A stretch of 64,000 nt of DNA from Dyella sp. 2HG41-7 (GCF_021390675.1 NZ_JAJEJV010000004.1:1922001-1986000), one strand, 5' to 3'. Counted from the stretch's first letter, positions 9,973-18,166 are shown. Program-made: numbers and translations. The notes: generated by a model not told the origin, from the sequence alone.

Positions 9973-10440
9973 CTACTGAATTAGCGAAGCGATATGACCA
10001 CCTGAGCAGTTAGAAGGCTCGCAGGCCACCATCTGTATTGCAATTTGGATTGTGCCATCACTTTGCGACTCCACCGCTACCATAAGACTTTCGTCCTGAT
10101 AAGCCACTTCTGTTAAATCAGTTGGCACACTGTCGTTGATGAACGCGACATTCTGCGCATCGACACCAACTGGCAATGCAAACGCAACGCCTTGCGTCTC
10201 CGCCACGGCGGCACGCACCGTGCCCTGCAAATCATTCACCTGAATATATCGAATGCCATCCCGTTCAAACCGGTATACGTGCCAACGTGTGCTGGTGCTG
10301 ACGTCGGGCGCATTCGGCCACGATTGACCGAGCCCGGAGGCGGGTGAGGCATGGTGTGCGGCGACGACTGTCGTCATGCTCAAAGCCATGACAGCGGGAA
10401 GAATCATTTTTCGAACAGGGTGGCTAATAGGAGCAAACAT
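9973..10440 (-). CDS. Secreted protein of unknown function
   Basis: This is a 155-residue protein with an N-terminal signal peptide (hydrophobic run MILPAVMALSMTTVVAAHHA). The predicted mature part is about 130 residues, rich in beta-prone segments. It contains RWHVYRFERDGIRYIQVNDL and ends with a Cys pair (CEPSNC) that could form a disulfide. The start at 10440 has GAGGA about nine bases upstream on the minus strand. I do not recognise a family. It converges with the MASE1 gene, with 21 bases between the stops, and its 5' side faces the Rhs remnants. Confidence 0.7.
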   Translation of the reverse strand: MFAPISHPVRKMILPAVMALSMTTVVAAHHASPASGLGQSWPNAPDVSTSTRWHVYRFERDGIRYIQVNDLQGTVRAAVAETQGVAFALPVGVDAQNVAFINDSVPTDLTEVAYQDESLMVAVESQSDGTIQIAIQMVACEPSNCSGGHIASLIQ

Positions 10441-10669
10441 GACGTGTCCTCTACGGTGTGGAAGAATTCTTCAACGTCAGAATGAAGCAATCCACGAGGA
10501 CAACAAAAGACGATTTCTCCGCAAGATTTTGTCCGATTTCATTGTCAGTTTTTGCCCTATTGGGGCTCGCCAATTAGTAGGCGAGCTTCGTTTATCGGCT
10601 TGCCGCCTATTGTTGAGTCGGGGAGTTGGAAGCGATTGAACAAGGTGGGTTCGGCGCAAATCCGCGCTG

Positions 10670-10998
10670 TTCTACAGTTACGATCGCGCTATTCGATAGA
10701 TGGCGATGTACGTGGTCCGTTCGATGTTGGCACTGTTCAATTTGACAGTGGTGGCAATCCGACTGTTGCGTCTCTCCGGGCGATAAATGCAATAATTTCG
10801 AAGGAATTCGGCAGGGATAAAACTGTGAGCTCGATTTATTCGAAGGATGCGGATGCCAGCGAGATCATCGCATTTGCTTTGGACACGTAGAAGAACGTCT
10901 CCAAATATCCTTACAGTATTAATCCATTCGGTAAGCACAAATTTAACGTGTGCGACACCTTTGCTCACGACGCTTTCGGGGCTTGTTTAATAAAATGA
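10670..10998 (+). pseudogene. Orphan Rhs C-terminal toxin fragment, frameshifted and with an in-frame stop
   Basis: This stretch reads as a broken copy of the same toxin class as the intact Rhs tip at 13.27-13.74 kb. One frame gives FYSYDRAIR at 10670-10696. The reading then shifts frame into GDVRGPFDVGTVQF and SLRAINAIISKEFGRDK up to a TAG at 10888-10890. In the same frame it continues as KYPYSINPFGKHKFNVCDTFAHDAFGA to a TGA at 10996-10998. Compare GNVRRGPVPDVDVD, SMDALSKYLSKRYGEGSK and NQCRDFSNRAFGAG in the intact protein. The His-containing start of the domain and all Rhs repeats are missing. Its final stop overlaps the next ATG (ATGA), exactly as in the intact pair. This is a displaced toxin cassette that has decayed. 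Confidence 0.75.
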
Positions 10999-11324
10999 GT
11001 AAATACCTGTTCCACTTCTATAGGGTTGTCTCGCTCTGTCTAACATTTTTTTTGATCTTCCTTGTTATAGATAGATCCCTAGAGGTCGATGACCTTAAGT
11101 CGCAGGTTCATCTACAAAAAAATGCCCTAAGTTTTATGCAGGACATAATCAATACTTCACTACCACGGTGCTCCGTGCCGGTCGAGGTGTATGAAAGTGT
11201 AATGAAGGAGGATGGCTATGGTGTTCCGAATTGGCGCAGCCAAAGAGCGCTTATTGGGCCTTTTCAGATTGAAAAGGAAAATGATTGTTTGACGCAGATC
11301 AAATTAGTCGGATTGAGCAGCTAA
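10995..11324 (+). CDS. Orphan membrane-anchored immunity-like protein
   Basis: This is a 109-residue protein with one N-terminal membrane helix (about residues 8-27, VVSLCLTFFLIFLVI). A periplasm-facing domain of about 80 residues with two cysteines follows. Its ATG overlaps the stop of the decayed toxin fragment. Its size and plan equal those of the protein after the intact Rhs toxin at 13738-14067, also 109 residues with one N-terminal helix. I infer an immunity protein for the ancestral toxin cassette, kept intact while its toxin is broken. Direct sequence similarity between the two small proteins is weak, so the assignment rests on position and architecture. Base composition is clearly AT-richer than the flanking chromosome. 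Confidence 0.6.
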   Translation: MSKYLFHFYRVVSLCLTFFLIFLVIDRSLEVDDLKSQVHLQKNALSFMQDIINTSLPRCSVPVEVYESVMKEDGYGVPNWRSQRALIGPFQIEKENDCLTQIKLVGLSS

Positions 11325-11437
11325 GCAAAATAAGGGGCGCAGCGCACTTACATTCCGCATTTCGAGTTACAGATAGTGGACTCTTACCCCTGTTTCATTC
11401 GACAACTACAGGGCACGAACTGAAGGAGTACATCGCC

Positions 11438-13741
11438 ATGGATCAAGGGCACTTCGCAATGCATGTCTGCGCTGTTATGAATGAGCGCGCCGCTCCACAA
11501 CAAAACGAGCTGTTGCAACCAGAAAAGAATAATGCGTACGTCGGGAAAGCATGGATAAGCCTTGTTGTTGGCCTGACGATGATCGTGAGTGCATCGCCCG
11601 TGTTCGCTCAAACGGCCAACACCAAGACTACGTATACCTACGATGCGTTGGATCGCCTCACCCAGGTGACCGATCCCAGTGGTCTCGCCACCACCTATCA
11701 ATACGATGGGTTGTCTGATCCGACCACCCTCACCAGTCCCGACACCGGCGTCACCGCGCGCACCTTTGACGCCGCCGGCAACGTCCTCACCGGCACCGAT
11801 GCCAACCAGAACACCGTCACCTACACCTACGACGCGCAAAACCGCCGTCTAAGTGCCAGCTACACCGACAGCACCCAAAACATCACCTACACCTACGACG
11901 AACCCAACACCGCGACGGGCTGCAGCACGTCCTACCCGATCGGTCATTTAACCCACATCGTCGAGAACGCCGTCACCACCGCGTATTGCTACGACACGCA
12001 AGGTCGCGTCACCCGCAAGAGCCAATCCATCACGAGCCCAATCGGTGCCGAAGCGCCTAATTTCGGCAACTGCCCTACAGGCATGGAGTGCGCTAATGAT
12101 TTCGGCACCACGGCAACGGTTGATATCACCAGTTACGATTACACCGCCGCCGGGCGCCTGAAGAGCATCACTTATCCAAGCGGCGCTCAAGTCACCTACA
12201 CCCGCGATAGCAATGGCAGAATCCAAAGCGTCAGCATCACGCCCCCAGGCGGTACCGCCACCACGGTGGCGAGTAATGTAACGTATCAACCATTCGGCCC
12301 CATCAGCGGTTACACCCTGGGTAACGGCCAAGCGATCACCCGCACCTACGATGCCAACTACCGCCTCACCGACCTGGTCAGCCCGGCCTTCACGCTGCAC
12401 GTCGCCCGCGATGCGATGGGCGATATCACCGCCATCGGCAACAGCGCCGGCGCCAATCCGGCGACCGAAACCTACAGCTACGATCCGCTGTATCGACTAA
12501 CCCAGATCACCGAAGCCGATGGCAGCACGCTGGAGAGCGTCACCTATAACCCCACCGGTGATCGCCTCAGCAAGACCGGCAGCGGCCTGGCGACGGGCGC
12601 CTACAGCTACAACCCGAACACGCATCAGCTCGTGGCGACGGGTAATGCGGCAAGAACAGTGGATGCCGATGGCAACACCACGGCGATCTCGCAAGCGGGC
12701 AGCACGTACGGCTTTGGGTACAACGCGCGCAACCGTATGACGCTCGCGCAGCTCAACCAGAGCACGGTCGCTAACTACACCTACAACGCCGAGGGCGAAC
12801 GCGTTGCCAAAACTGCCAATGGCACCACGGAGCGCTACAACTACGGACCGAGCAGTCAGCTGCTCAGCGAATACGGAGCGACGAACCGAGAGTACGTGTA
12901 TCTCGACGGCATCCCGGTCGCAAATCTCGACACGCAAGGGACGACGAGCTCCATTGCGTATGTCACCGCAGACGAACTCGGAACACCACGAGCGATTGCT
13001 GACAGCAGCGGTAATACGGAGTGGAGTTGGGCATATCAAGGCAACGCATGGGGTGAGCAGTCACCTACGAGCAATGGATACACCTACAACCCGAGATTCC
13101 AGGGGCAATACGCAGATGCGGAAACAGGCCTGAATTACAACGTCAATCGTGACTACGACCCCAATCTAGGTAGATACATCGAAAGCGACACACTCGGTAT
13201 GTTTGGTGGTCAAAGCAGCACATATGCGTACGTCGATGACAACCCGTTAGACCTTTTCGACCCTCTTGGGTTTGGAGCTTGTACTGTGCTGTACCCTGAT
13301 TACCCAATAGATACCGGATTCGGCTTTAGGTCTAGCCACCTTGGGGGGCATGGGGCAATTCTGAGTTTCGATTCATCTGGTGAGACGCAATACTATGAAT
13401 ATGGGCGCTATTCGCCGGCAGACCCTGGCGTCATTGGAGCAAAGCTTTCTCAAGAAGATGGAAATGTGAGACGGGGGCCTGTTCCAGATGTAGATGTGGA
13501 TCCAAAAACTGAGTTACCAACGCAAAAATCAATGGATGCTTTGAGTAAATATCTTTCCAAAAGGTATGGAGAAGGTAGCAAGGCAATGCTGGTCTGCAGC
13601 GCAGAACCAGACGCAAAGAAAGTCAATAAATATGCCCAAGATTATGCTAAGGACAAAAACAGACCGAAATATAGTTGGAAACCGTGGTCATCAAATCAAT
13701 GCCGCGATTTTTCAAACCGAGCTTTTGGAGCAGGGCAATGA
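11438..13741 (+). CDS. Sec-signal Rhs/YD-repeat protein with C-terminal toxin domain
   Basis: The protein is 767 residues from the ATG at 11438, which has AAGGAG at 11423-11428. A 30-odd residue N-terminal extension precedes a signal-like hydrophobic stretch ending SASPVFA. YD repeats (YTYDALDRLTQVTDPSG and so on) then run to the Rhs core motif DAETGLNYNVNRDYDP and DNPLDLFDPLG, near residue 610. The last roughly 155 residues (from about 13275) are a distinct AT-rich tip containing GGHGAILSFD, YYEYGRY and a terminal NQCRDFSNRAF. The His-first, Cys-last order recalls permuted papain-like (NlpC/P60 or LRAT-like) enzymes; this is inference. No PAAR, VgrG or other type VI secretion gene is nearby. 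The stop overlaps the immunity candidate by ATGA. Confidence 0.85.
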   Translation: MDQGHFAMHVCAVMNERAAPQQNELLQPEKNNAYVGKAWISLVVGLTMIVSASPVFAQTANTKTTYTYDALDRLTQVTDPSGLATTYQYDGLSDPTTLTSPDTGVTARTFDAAGNVLTGTDANQNTVTYTYDAQNRRLSASYTDSTQNITYTYDEPNTATGCSTSYPIGHLTHIVENAVTTAYCYDTQGRVTRKSQSITSPIGAEAPNFGNCPTGMECANDFGTTATVDITSYDYTAAGRLKSITYPSGAQVTYTRDSNGRIQSVSITPPGGTATTVASNVTYQPFGPISGYTLGNGQAITRTYDANYRLTDLVSPAFTLHVARDAMGDITAIGNSAGANPATETYSYDPLYRLTQITEADGSTLESVTYNPTGDRLSKTGSGLATGAYSYNPNTHQLVATGNAARTVDADGNTTAISQAGSTYGFGYNARNRMTLAQLNQSTVANYTYNAEGERVAKTANGTTERYNYGPSSQLLSEYGATNREYVYLDGIPVANLDTQGTTSSIAYVTADELGTPRAIADSSGNTEWSWAYQGNAWGEQSPTSNGYTYNPRFQGQYADAETGLNYNVNRDYDPNLGRYIESDTLGMFGGQSSTYAYVDDNPLDLFDPLGFGACTVLYPDYPIDTGFGFRSSHLGGHGAILSFDSSGETQYYEYGRYSPADPGVIGAKLSQEDGNVRRGPVPDVDVDPKTELPTQKSMDALSKYLSKRYGEGSKAMLVCSAEPDAKKVNKYAQDYAKDKNRPKYSWKPWSSNQCRDFSNRAFGAGQ

Positions 13742-14067
13742 GTACGAAAGTGTGGAAAGTGACCACGATATTGCTTGCTTTAGCTTGTGCCGTTTTGACG
13801 TATCGTGTGTTTGACCAAGGCGTGACTCGCACATACCTTGACGCCAGTACGGAGCAATGTGCTAAGCACAGCGCGTTACTTGCGAGCATAGTCGAGCACG
13901 AATGGTCGGGTTTAACTGAAGAGCAACTAATGCCAAAACTAAAAGCTTATGTTGTATCGCGAACGGATGAGCCGCTTGTTTTAAAGCGGGACCCAGAGAC
14001 AAACACCATATATCTGGACGGGGTTCGCTTCGAATTTAAAGATGGCAAGCTCGTAAAAGTCCTGTAG
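13738..14067 (+). CDS. Probable immunity protein for the Rhs toxin
   Basis: This is a 109-residue protein with a single N-terminal membrane helix (about residues 7-24, VTTILLALACAVLTYRV) and a periplasmic domain of about 85 residues. The ATG overlaps the Rhs stop (13738-13741), the usual toxin-to-immunity spacing in polymorphic toxin loci. Membrane anchoring with the domain outside suggests that the toxin is neutralised in the periplasm. That fits a wall- or envelope-directed enzyme better than a nuclease. I recognise no named immunity family. Codon and base use match the toxin tip and not the Rhs repeats. Confidence 0.7.
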   Translation: MSTKVWKVTTILLALACAVLTYRVFDQGVTRTYLDASTEQCAKHSALLASIVEHEWSGLTEEQLMPKLKAYVVSRTDEPLVLKRDPETNTIYLDGVRFEFKDGKLVKVL

Positions 14068-14073
14068 AGAACA

Positions 14074-15070
14074 GAAATGGCGACCCCGTTCTTCGATAAG
14101 GAGTGAAACAGGGGGCACCATTTCGCCGCTTGCGTCAAGCGGATAACCGAACGCTCTCCACCATACGGCAATACCAGGCGTAATCGCTCACCGAATCGAG
14201 GCGCTCGATGGTTCCGCTTTCGAGCAGAATCGTCATACCTAAAATGGAGCCGATGCCGGGCACGCTTTGTAACCGCCGCAGCTGATCGGGATGCGCAAGG
14301 TCTTTGCGCACCCAGTGTTCCAGAACGGCAATGTGATCCTGCAACGTCAGCCACAATTTGAACTGGATCAGCACGCCATAGCGTGTAGCCAGATCCGGAA
14401 ACAGCACTTCCAATTGCGCCGGCGGCAACCGGCGCAAGGTATTGCTCGACAGTTGTTTGGCGGTGTTACGACTGAAGCTGGATTGGATCGAGAGCATCAT
14501 GCGAACAGCCTGCCGTACCAACGCAAAGCGGCGTCGCAGCAGATCGCGCGTGGCGCGTTGTTCACGCGGATAGATGTAGCCCTCCGGTAAGAGGCCTAGC
14601 CGCATCAGTTGGGCCAGGTGCATGGCATCGGTGTGATCATCGCCGTGTTTGAGACCGTCGTATTGCGGGATCGCGGCGGCATTCACCAGATGCGCGACGT
14701 AGCCGCGGTCCATCAGCCCATCAACGAGCCAATACCAGTTATAGGTGGACTCCACCGCCACCCCGACGATTTGGCTTTGGTACGGGGCCAGATCGGCCAA
14801 GATGCAGGGTAAATCATTCGTGCGCCGGCTTTGGAACACGGCCTTCCCGCATCATCCATGATCGCCAGCACACTGTTGCTGGAATGAAGGTCGATAGCTG
14901 CGTAAAGTGACATCGCTGCCTCCTGTCGCTGAGCGATCGTCGAAACTGTGGTGGTCTCGAACGTACCTCTTCGCGAGGGAGGCGGCGACATGAGTTTTCA
15001 GAGTGCGCTTTCATCGTGTGATTTGGCGTTTTTGGTCCGGCCGATCCTGGCTGGTGGCATCTAACCGTTG
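14074..15070 (-). mobile_element. Broken IS110-family insertion element
   Basis: The element is recognised from its transposase. The ends are approximate because IS110 elements usually lack terminal inverted repeats. On the transposase 3' side an imperfect inverted repeat pairs GAAATGGCGACCCC (14074-14087) with GGGGGCACCATTTC (14111-14124), possibly part of an end. About 155 bases of non-coding DNA (14914-15070) lie before the transposase start. In the IS110 subgroup the non-coding region upstream of the transposase encodes the bridge RNA. The element sits between the Rhs immunity gene and the end of modC, at the edge of the accessory island. Confidence 0.65.
14135..14913 (-). pseudogene. IS110-family transposase, frameshifted and C-terminally truncated
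   Basis: The start at 14913 has a clean AGGAGG and reads MSLYAAIDLHSSNSVLAIMDDAGR, the first Asp strand of the DEDD RuvC-like domain. Near 14840 the frame changes, consistent with one lost base, and it continues as VFQSRRTNDLPCILADLAPY. Conserved VESTYNWYWLVD and KHGDDHTDAMHLAQL follow. The Transposase_20 part LRRLQSVPGIGSILGMTILLESG is present. The reading stops straight after YCRMVESVRLSA, where full-length members go on through the segment with the catalytic serine. The protein is therefore inactive both by frameshift and by loss of the C-terminus. Confidence 0.85.
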
Positions 15071-15084
15071 GGGGCTCTCGCACT

Positions 15085-16104
15085 TTATCGCTGCGTCTTG
15101 TCGGTCACACGCTCATCGCTTTTTCGCTCCCAGCACCGAATAGCGTCAGCAGGAAGATGCAGGGCAGGCGATTCGGGGATGGAGTTTTGGCCGGAGGTAG
15201 ATACCCATAGGCGTCCCTGGCCGCAGCGAAATCCTAGATGGGTGATGCGTCCTATCACGTGCTTGACTTCTATTGATGCAGGAATCGCATCGATCGACGT
15301 ATCTCGCGCATCGACGAGGCGAATGGCTTCCGGGTCGATGGTCCAATCGACGTCGCCATTCGCACTGTGCTGGCCGTCGAGCGGAAAAGCGACGGCACCT
15401 TCTTGCCATATCAGCCGGCGTGCGCCCGGGGCGCCTTCGATTCTTCCGCGATGCACATTGCGATGCCCTAGCAGTCGAGCGGCTGCTCCGTTGACGGGGT
15501 TTGCGTAAACAAGGTCTGGTGGACCGATTTGAATGATGCGTCGGTGGTGCATCAACACTAGCCGATCCGCCACGGCGGCGAGTTGCGGATCGTGGCTTAC
15601 GGCCAGCGTGGGAATGCCGAACTCGTGGACTTCGCCAATCAGTTCCGCGATGACATCGTCGCGCGTTACCGGGTCCAGCGCGGACGTGGGTTCGTCCAGT
15701 AGCAGCAATTGCGGCCTTCGCGCCATGGCGCGTGCCAACGCGACGCGTTGCTGCTGTCCGCCGGACAAGGTCGCCGGGTAGCGTTCGGCAAATTCCGCCA
15801 TATGCACGCGTTCGAGTAGCGCCATCGCTTGAGCGCGTCGCTGTGCGCCACGTAATGCGAAGGCGACGTTCTGCCACGCATTGAGGTGCGGAAACAGCGC
15901 GTACCCCTGTGGCAGATAACCTACCGCGCGATGTTGCGCAGCCATGGCGGAAAATGGCTCGCCTTGCGCTGGCGTCAAACCGGCAATCGCCCGAAGCAAA
16001 AGTGATTTGCCTTCGCCGCTTGCGCCCAACAACACGGTAAAACCTTCGACGTCGAAGGCCGCGCTTAACGCGATGGGGTGTTCGATACGGTACTCGATGC
16101 GCAT
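15085..16104 (-). CDS. modC: Molybdate ABC transporter ATP-binding protein
   Basis: The 339-residue cytoplasmic ATPase energises molybdate import. The Walker A motif GASGEGKS is at residues 27-34. The LSGGQQQ signature, Walker B LLLLDEPTSALD and H-loop VSH follow in order. The region after about residue 230 matches the C-terminal TOBE (molybdate-binding regulatory) part. The ATG at 16104 overlaps the modB stop as TGATG, so translation is coupled. A longer reading back to 16302 runs into modB and is rejected. It is the last gene of the molybdenum operon, and the broken IS110 lies just downstream. Confidence 0.92.
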   Translation of the reverse strand: MRIEYRIEHPIALSAAFDVEGFTVLLGASGEGKSLLLRAIAGLTPAQGEPFSAMAAQHRAVGYLPQGYALFPHLNAWQNVAFALRGAQRRAQAMALLERVHMAEFAERYPATLSGGQQQRVALARAMARRPQLLLLDEPTSALDPVTRDDVIAELIGEVHEFGIPTLAVSHDPQLAAVADRLVLMHHRRIIQIGPPDLVYANPVNGAAARLLGHRNVHRGRIEGAPGARRLIWQEGAVAFPLDGQHSANGDVDWTIDPEAIRLVDARDTSIDAIPASIEVKHVIGRITHLGFRCGQGRLWVSTSGQNSIPESPALHLPADAIRCWERKSDERVTDKTQR

Positions 16105-16871
16105 CAGAACAAATGCCTGCGGCGCGCGGCCAAGCCAACCAGCAAAGGTAAGGGCATGGCGACAATAAAGAAGACCCACAGCAGCGGATACACCGCGCTT
16201 AATCCGATGTTCTGCAAATTCACCCACAGCTTTACCGGGATGCCTTGCGGGTAATACGCCACGATCAGCACGGCGCCGAATTCGCCCAGTGCGCGCACCC
16301 AAGCCAGCGCAATTGCCGCCGCCAATCCCAGTCGTGCGAGGGGCAGACTGACGTGAAGAAAACTACGCCACGGCGAATGCCCCAGCGTCAATGCGATCTG
16401 TTCCAATTCGCGCGGCACGCTTTCGAATGCGGCTCGTGCGGCGATTACGTAATAGGGGAGCGCGCTATAAAACTGCGCCATGACAAATGCGGGCGCGGAG
16501 TTGGTTAGCACCAGCCCCGCGCGTTCGAGCAGACTGCCCGCCGGGCCGTAAGGTCCATACATGGACGCCAACAACAAACCCATCGCGAGCGGCGGCGTCA
16601 GCAGCGCGAGAAGCAGCAGCGCATCGATCAACCATCGGCCGTGAATGGGGTAACGCGCAAGCCACCATGCCAGTGGCGTACCGAGCGCGATTATCAAGAC
16701 GAGGGCGACGATGCTGTAAATAAGCGAAACGCCAATGGCGCTACCGTCCCCATCGGCAAAGCCGAATTGATGCCACGGCGTACCCAGCGCAAGCCCGACA
16801 AAGGGCGCGATCAAAAGCAGCAGTGTTACGCCGCTCACCCATACTGGAAGTTGCGCTTTAGCGTTGCTCAT
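16104..16871 (-). CDS. modB: Molybdate ABC transporter permease
   Basis: The 255-residue inner-membrane protein has about six hydrophobic helices. The binding-protein-dependent transport loop is visible as EQIALTLGHSPWRSFLHVSLPLA, which matches the EAA motif that contacts ModC. I chose the ATG at 16871 with AAGAG upstream rather than the GTG at 16877. It follows modA with a 42-base gap, the longest inside the operon apart from its leader. It should form the ModBC importer fed by the ModA-like protein. Confidence 0.92.
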   Translation of the reverse strand: MSNAKAQLPVWVSGVTLLLLIAPFVGLALGTPWHQFGFADGDGSAIGVSLIYSIVALVLIIALGTPLAWWLARYPIHGRWLIDALLLLALLTPPLAMGLLLASMYGPYGPAGSLLERAGLVLTNSAPAFVMAQFYSALPYYVIAARAAFESVPRELEQIALTLGHSPWRSFLHVSLPLARLGLAAAIALAWVRALGEFGAVLIVAYYPQGIPVKLWVNLQNIGLSAVYPLLWVFFIVAMPLPLLVGLAARRRHLF

Positions 16872-16913
16872 CCGCACGACTCTTGGACGCGCCGATTACA
16901 GTGTAAAGCGAAT

Positions 16914-17813
16914 TCATAGACTGTTTCCGCGCGGCGCGCTGTAACCGTGCTCGCGCAACAAAGCTTGTCCCTGAGAGCTTTGCAAGTAGTCGACGAACGC
17001 ACGTGCCAAGTCAGACTGTTGCGCATTGGTCAACGCGCCGGCGTAGAAAACCAATGGCTGCACATGCAACGTCTTGCCATTTGGCAGCGCGACGGATGCG
17101 CGGTCGTACCACGGGGCTTGCATATCCGGATTGCCAAGGTTGATTTCATCGGGCAGGGCGATCGTTGGGAGATGATGCGACTGCGCCGCGCTCAGGTAAC
17201 CGATAGCGACATCGATTTGTCCGGCTTCCAGTCGCGACATGAGCGATGGCTCGGTAAAGATCTGCGCGGGGTTCTGCGGCGATCCGGTGATGGCTTTTAG
17301 TAAATCGGGCTTGTGGTAGTAATTCGAGGCGAGCTGCAAGGCCAGCAGCACGTTTGCGCCTTGCGGATCGACTGCGGGATCGGTGCGTCCCAAACGAATG
17401 CCGGATTCGCTCAATACGTCGTACCATTTTTTCTGGCCATGCGACGCGGCATCCAAATCGTGAGCAAATCGGCTGTGAGGACTGTAGATCACCACCATCT
17501 GCGTGCTGGCTACGGGCGTGCCGGCCGTTACCAGTCCGGCTTGCTTAAGCACCTGCATGGGGCCTGGCGTGATGGTGACGAAAACATCTGCTTGCAATTG
17601 ATGCGCAGCCAGCAGGCGCGCTAAAGCATATGAACCTTGGCCGATACCTTGATACGTGGCCTGATGCGCTTTGGCGAAATCGGGGCCGACAGCGTTGTCC
17701 ATGACCACGCCCATGGAGCCGGCGTAGGCGACGCGCAACACGGGAGCAGTCTGTGCGTAGGCGCATACGCCGATCAGACTCAGAAAGGCAGCAAGCAGCG
17801 ACCACTTCTTCAA
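16914..17813 (-). CDS. modA: Periplasmic molybdate/tungstate-binding protein (ModA/WtpA-like)
   Basis: This is a 299-residue solute-binding protein with a signal peptide (KKWSLLAAFLSLIGVCAYA). Family-like text includes RVAYAGSMGVVMDNAVGPDFAKAHQATYQGIGQGSYALARLLAAHQLQADVFVT, closer to the long ModA/WtpA branch than to E. coli ModA. The start is a TTG at 17813, with AAGGAG seven bases upstream and no suitable ATG. This TTG overlaps the stop of the preceding gene (TTGA, 17813-17810), which supports the choice. It would deliver molybdate or tungstate to ModBC. Which oxyanion is preferred cannot be told from sequence. Confidence 0.87.
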   Translation of the reverse strand: MKKWSLLAAFLSLIGVCAYAQTAPVLRVAYAGSMGVVMDNAVGPDFAKAHQATYQGIGQGSYALARLLAAHQLQADVFVTITPGPMQVLKQAGLVTAGTPVASTQMVVIYSPHSRFAHDLDAASHGQKKWYDVLSESGIRLGRTDPAVDPQGANVLLALQLASNYYHKPDLLKAITGSPQNPAQIFTEPSLMSRLEAGQIDVAIGYLSAAQSHHLPTIALPDEINLGNPDMQAPWYDRASVALPNGKTLHVQPLVFYAGALTNAQQSDLARAFVDYLQSSQGQALLREHGYSAPRGNSL

Positions 17814-18166
17814 GAGCGTTCTCCTTCTGACGATTTGTGCAGTCGTTTGCGCGTGCTGTCGCGAACATCGATGTCGAACAGTATTTCTAATGCGTCGTCG
17901 TGCGGGGTTGGAAGCGAGAACTGCAGTCCATCGCGTGAGGGAAGGCGTTCGCTTAGCGCGCGCACCTCGGCACTGGGCAGATCGATCAGCCACGTCGCGT
18001 CGTCACGGCGCCATGCGATTTTCGAGGTGAGGCGGAGTCCCTGCGTTTCGATACGTCCATCGGGAAGCGTGGTGCGATTCTGTACGGTGTCGCCGGACAA
18101 AAGCCGAGCCAGTTCGGCTTCGTCGATGCGAAGTCGCAAGCTTTGGCCCTCCAGTTGCACCCTCAT
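17810..18166 (-). CDS. Uncharacterised small protein inside the molybdenum operon
   Basis: The 118-residue cytoplasmic protein has no signal peptide, membrane helix or cysteine cluster. It begins MRVQLEGQSLRLRIDEAELARLLSGD and seems to be an alpha/beta domain with alternating hydrophobic strands, ending in a charged tail. I do not recognise it with confidence; small proteins of similar style (DUF7009-like) exist in other proteobacteria. Its ATG overlaps the mobA stop (18166-18163) and its stop overlaps the modA start, so it is translationally locked between cofactor nucleotide transfer and molybdate uptake. A role in molybdenum handling is an inference from this position. Confidence 0.7.
   Translation of the reverse strand: MRVQLEGQSLRLRIDEAELARLLSGDTVQNRTTLPDGRIETQGLRLTSKIAWRRDDATWLIDLPSAEVRALSERLPSRDGLQFSLPTPHDDALEILFDIDVRDSTRKRLHKSSEGERS

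Noticed and set aside
10565-10586. GCTCGCC/GGCGAGC hairpin before the Rhs fragment as a terminator
   Set aside because: The stem is short and no T-run follows. It could equally be a chance dyad.
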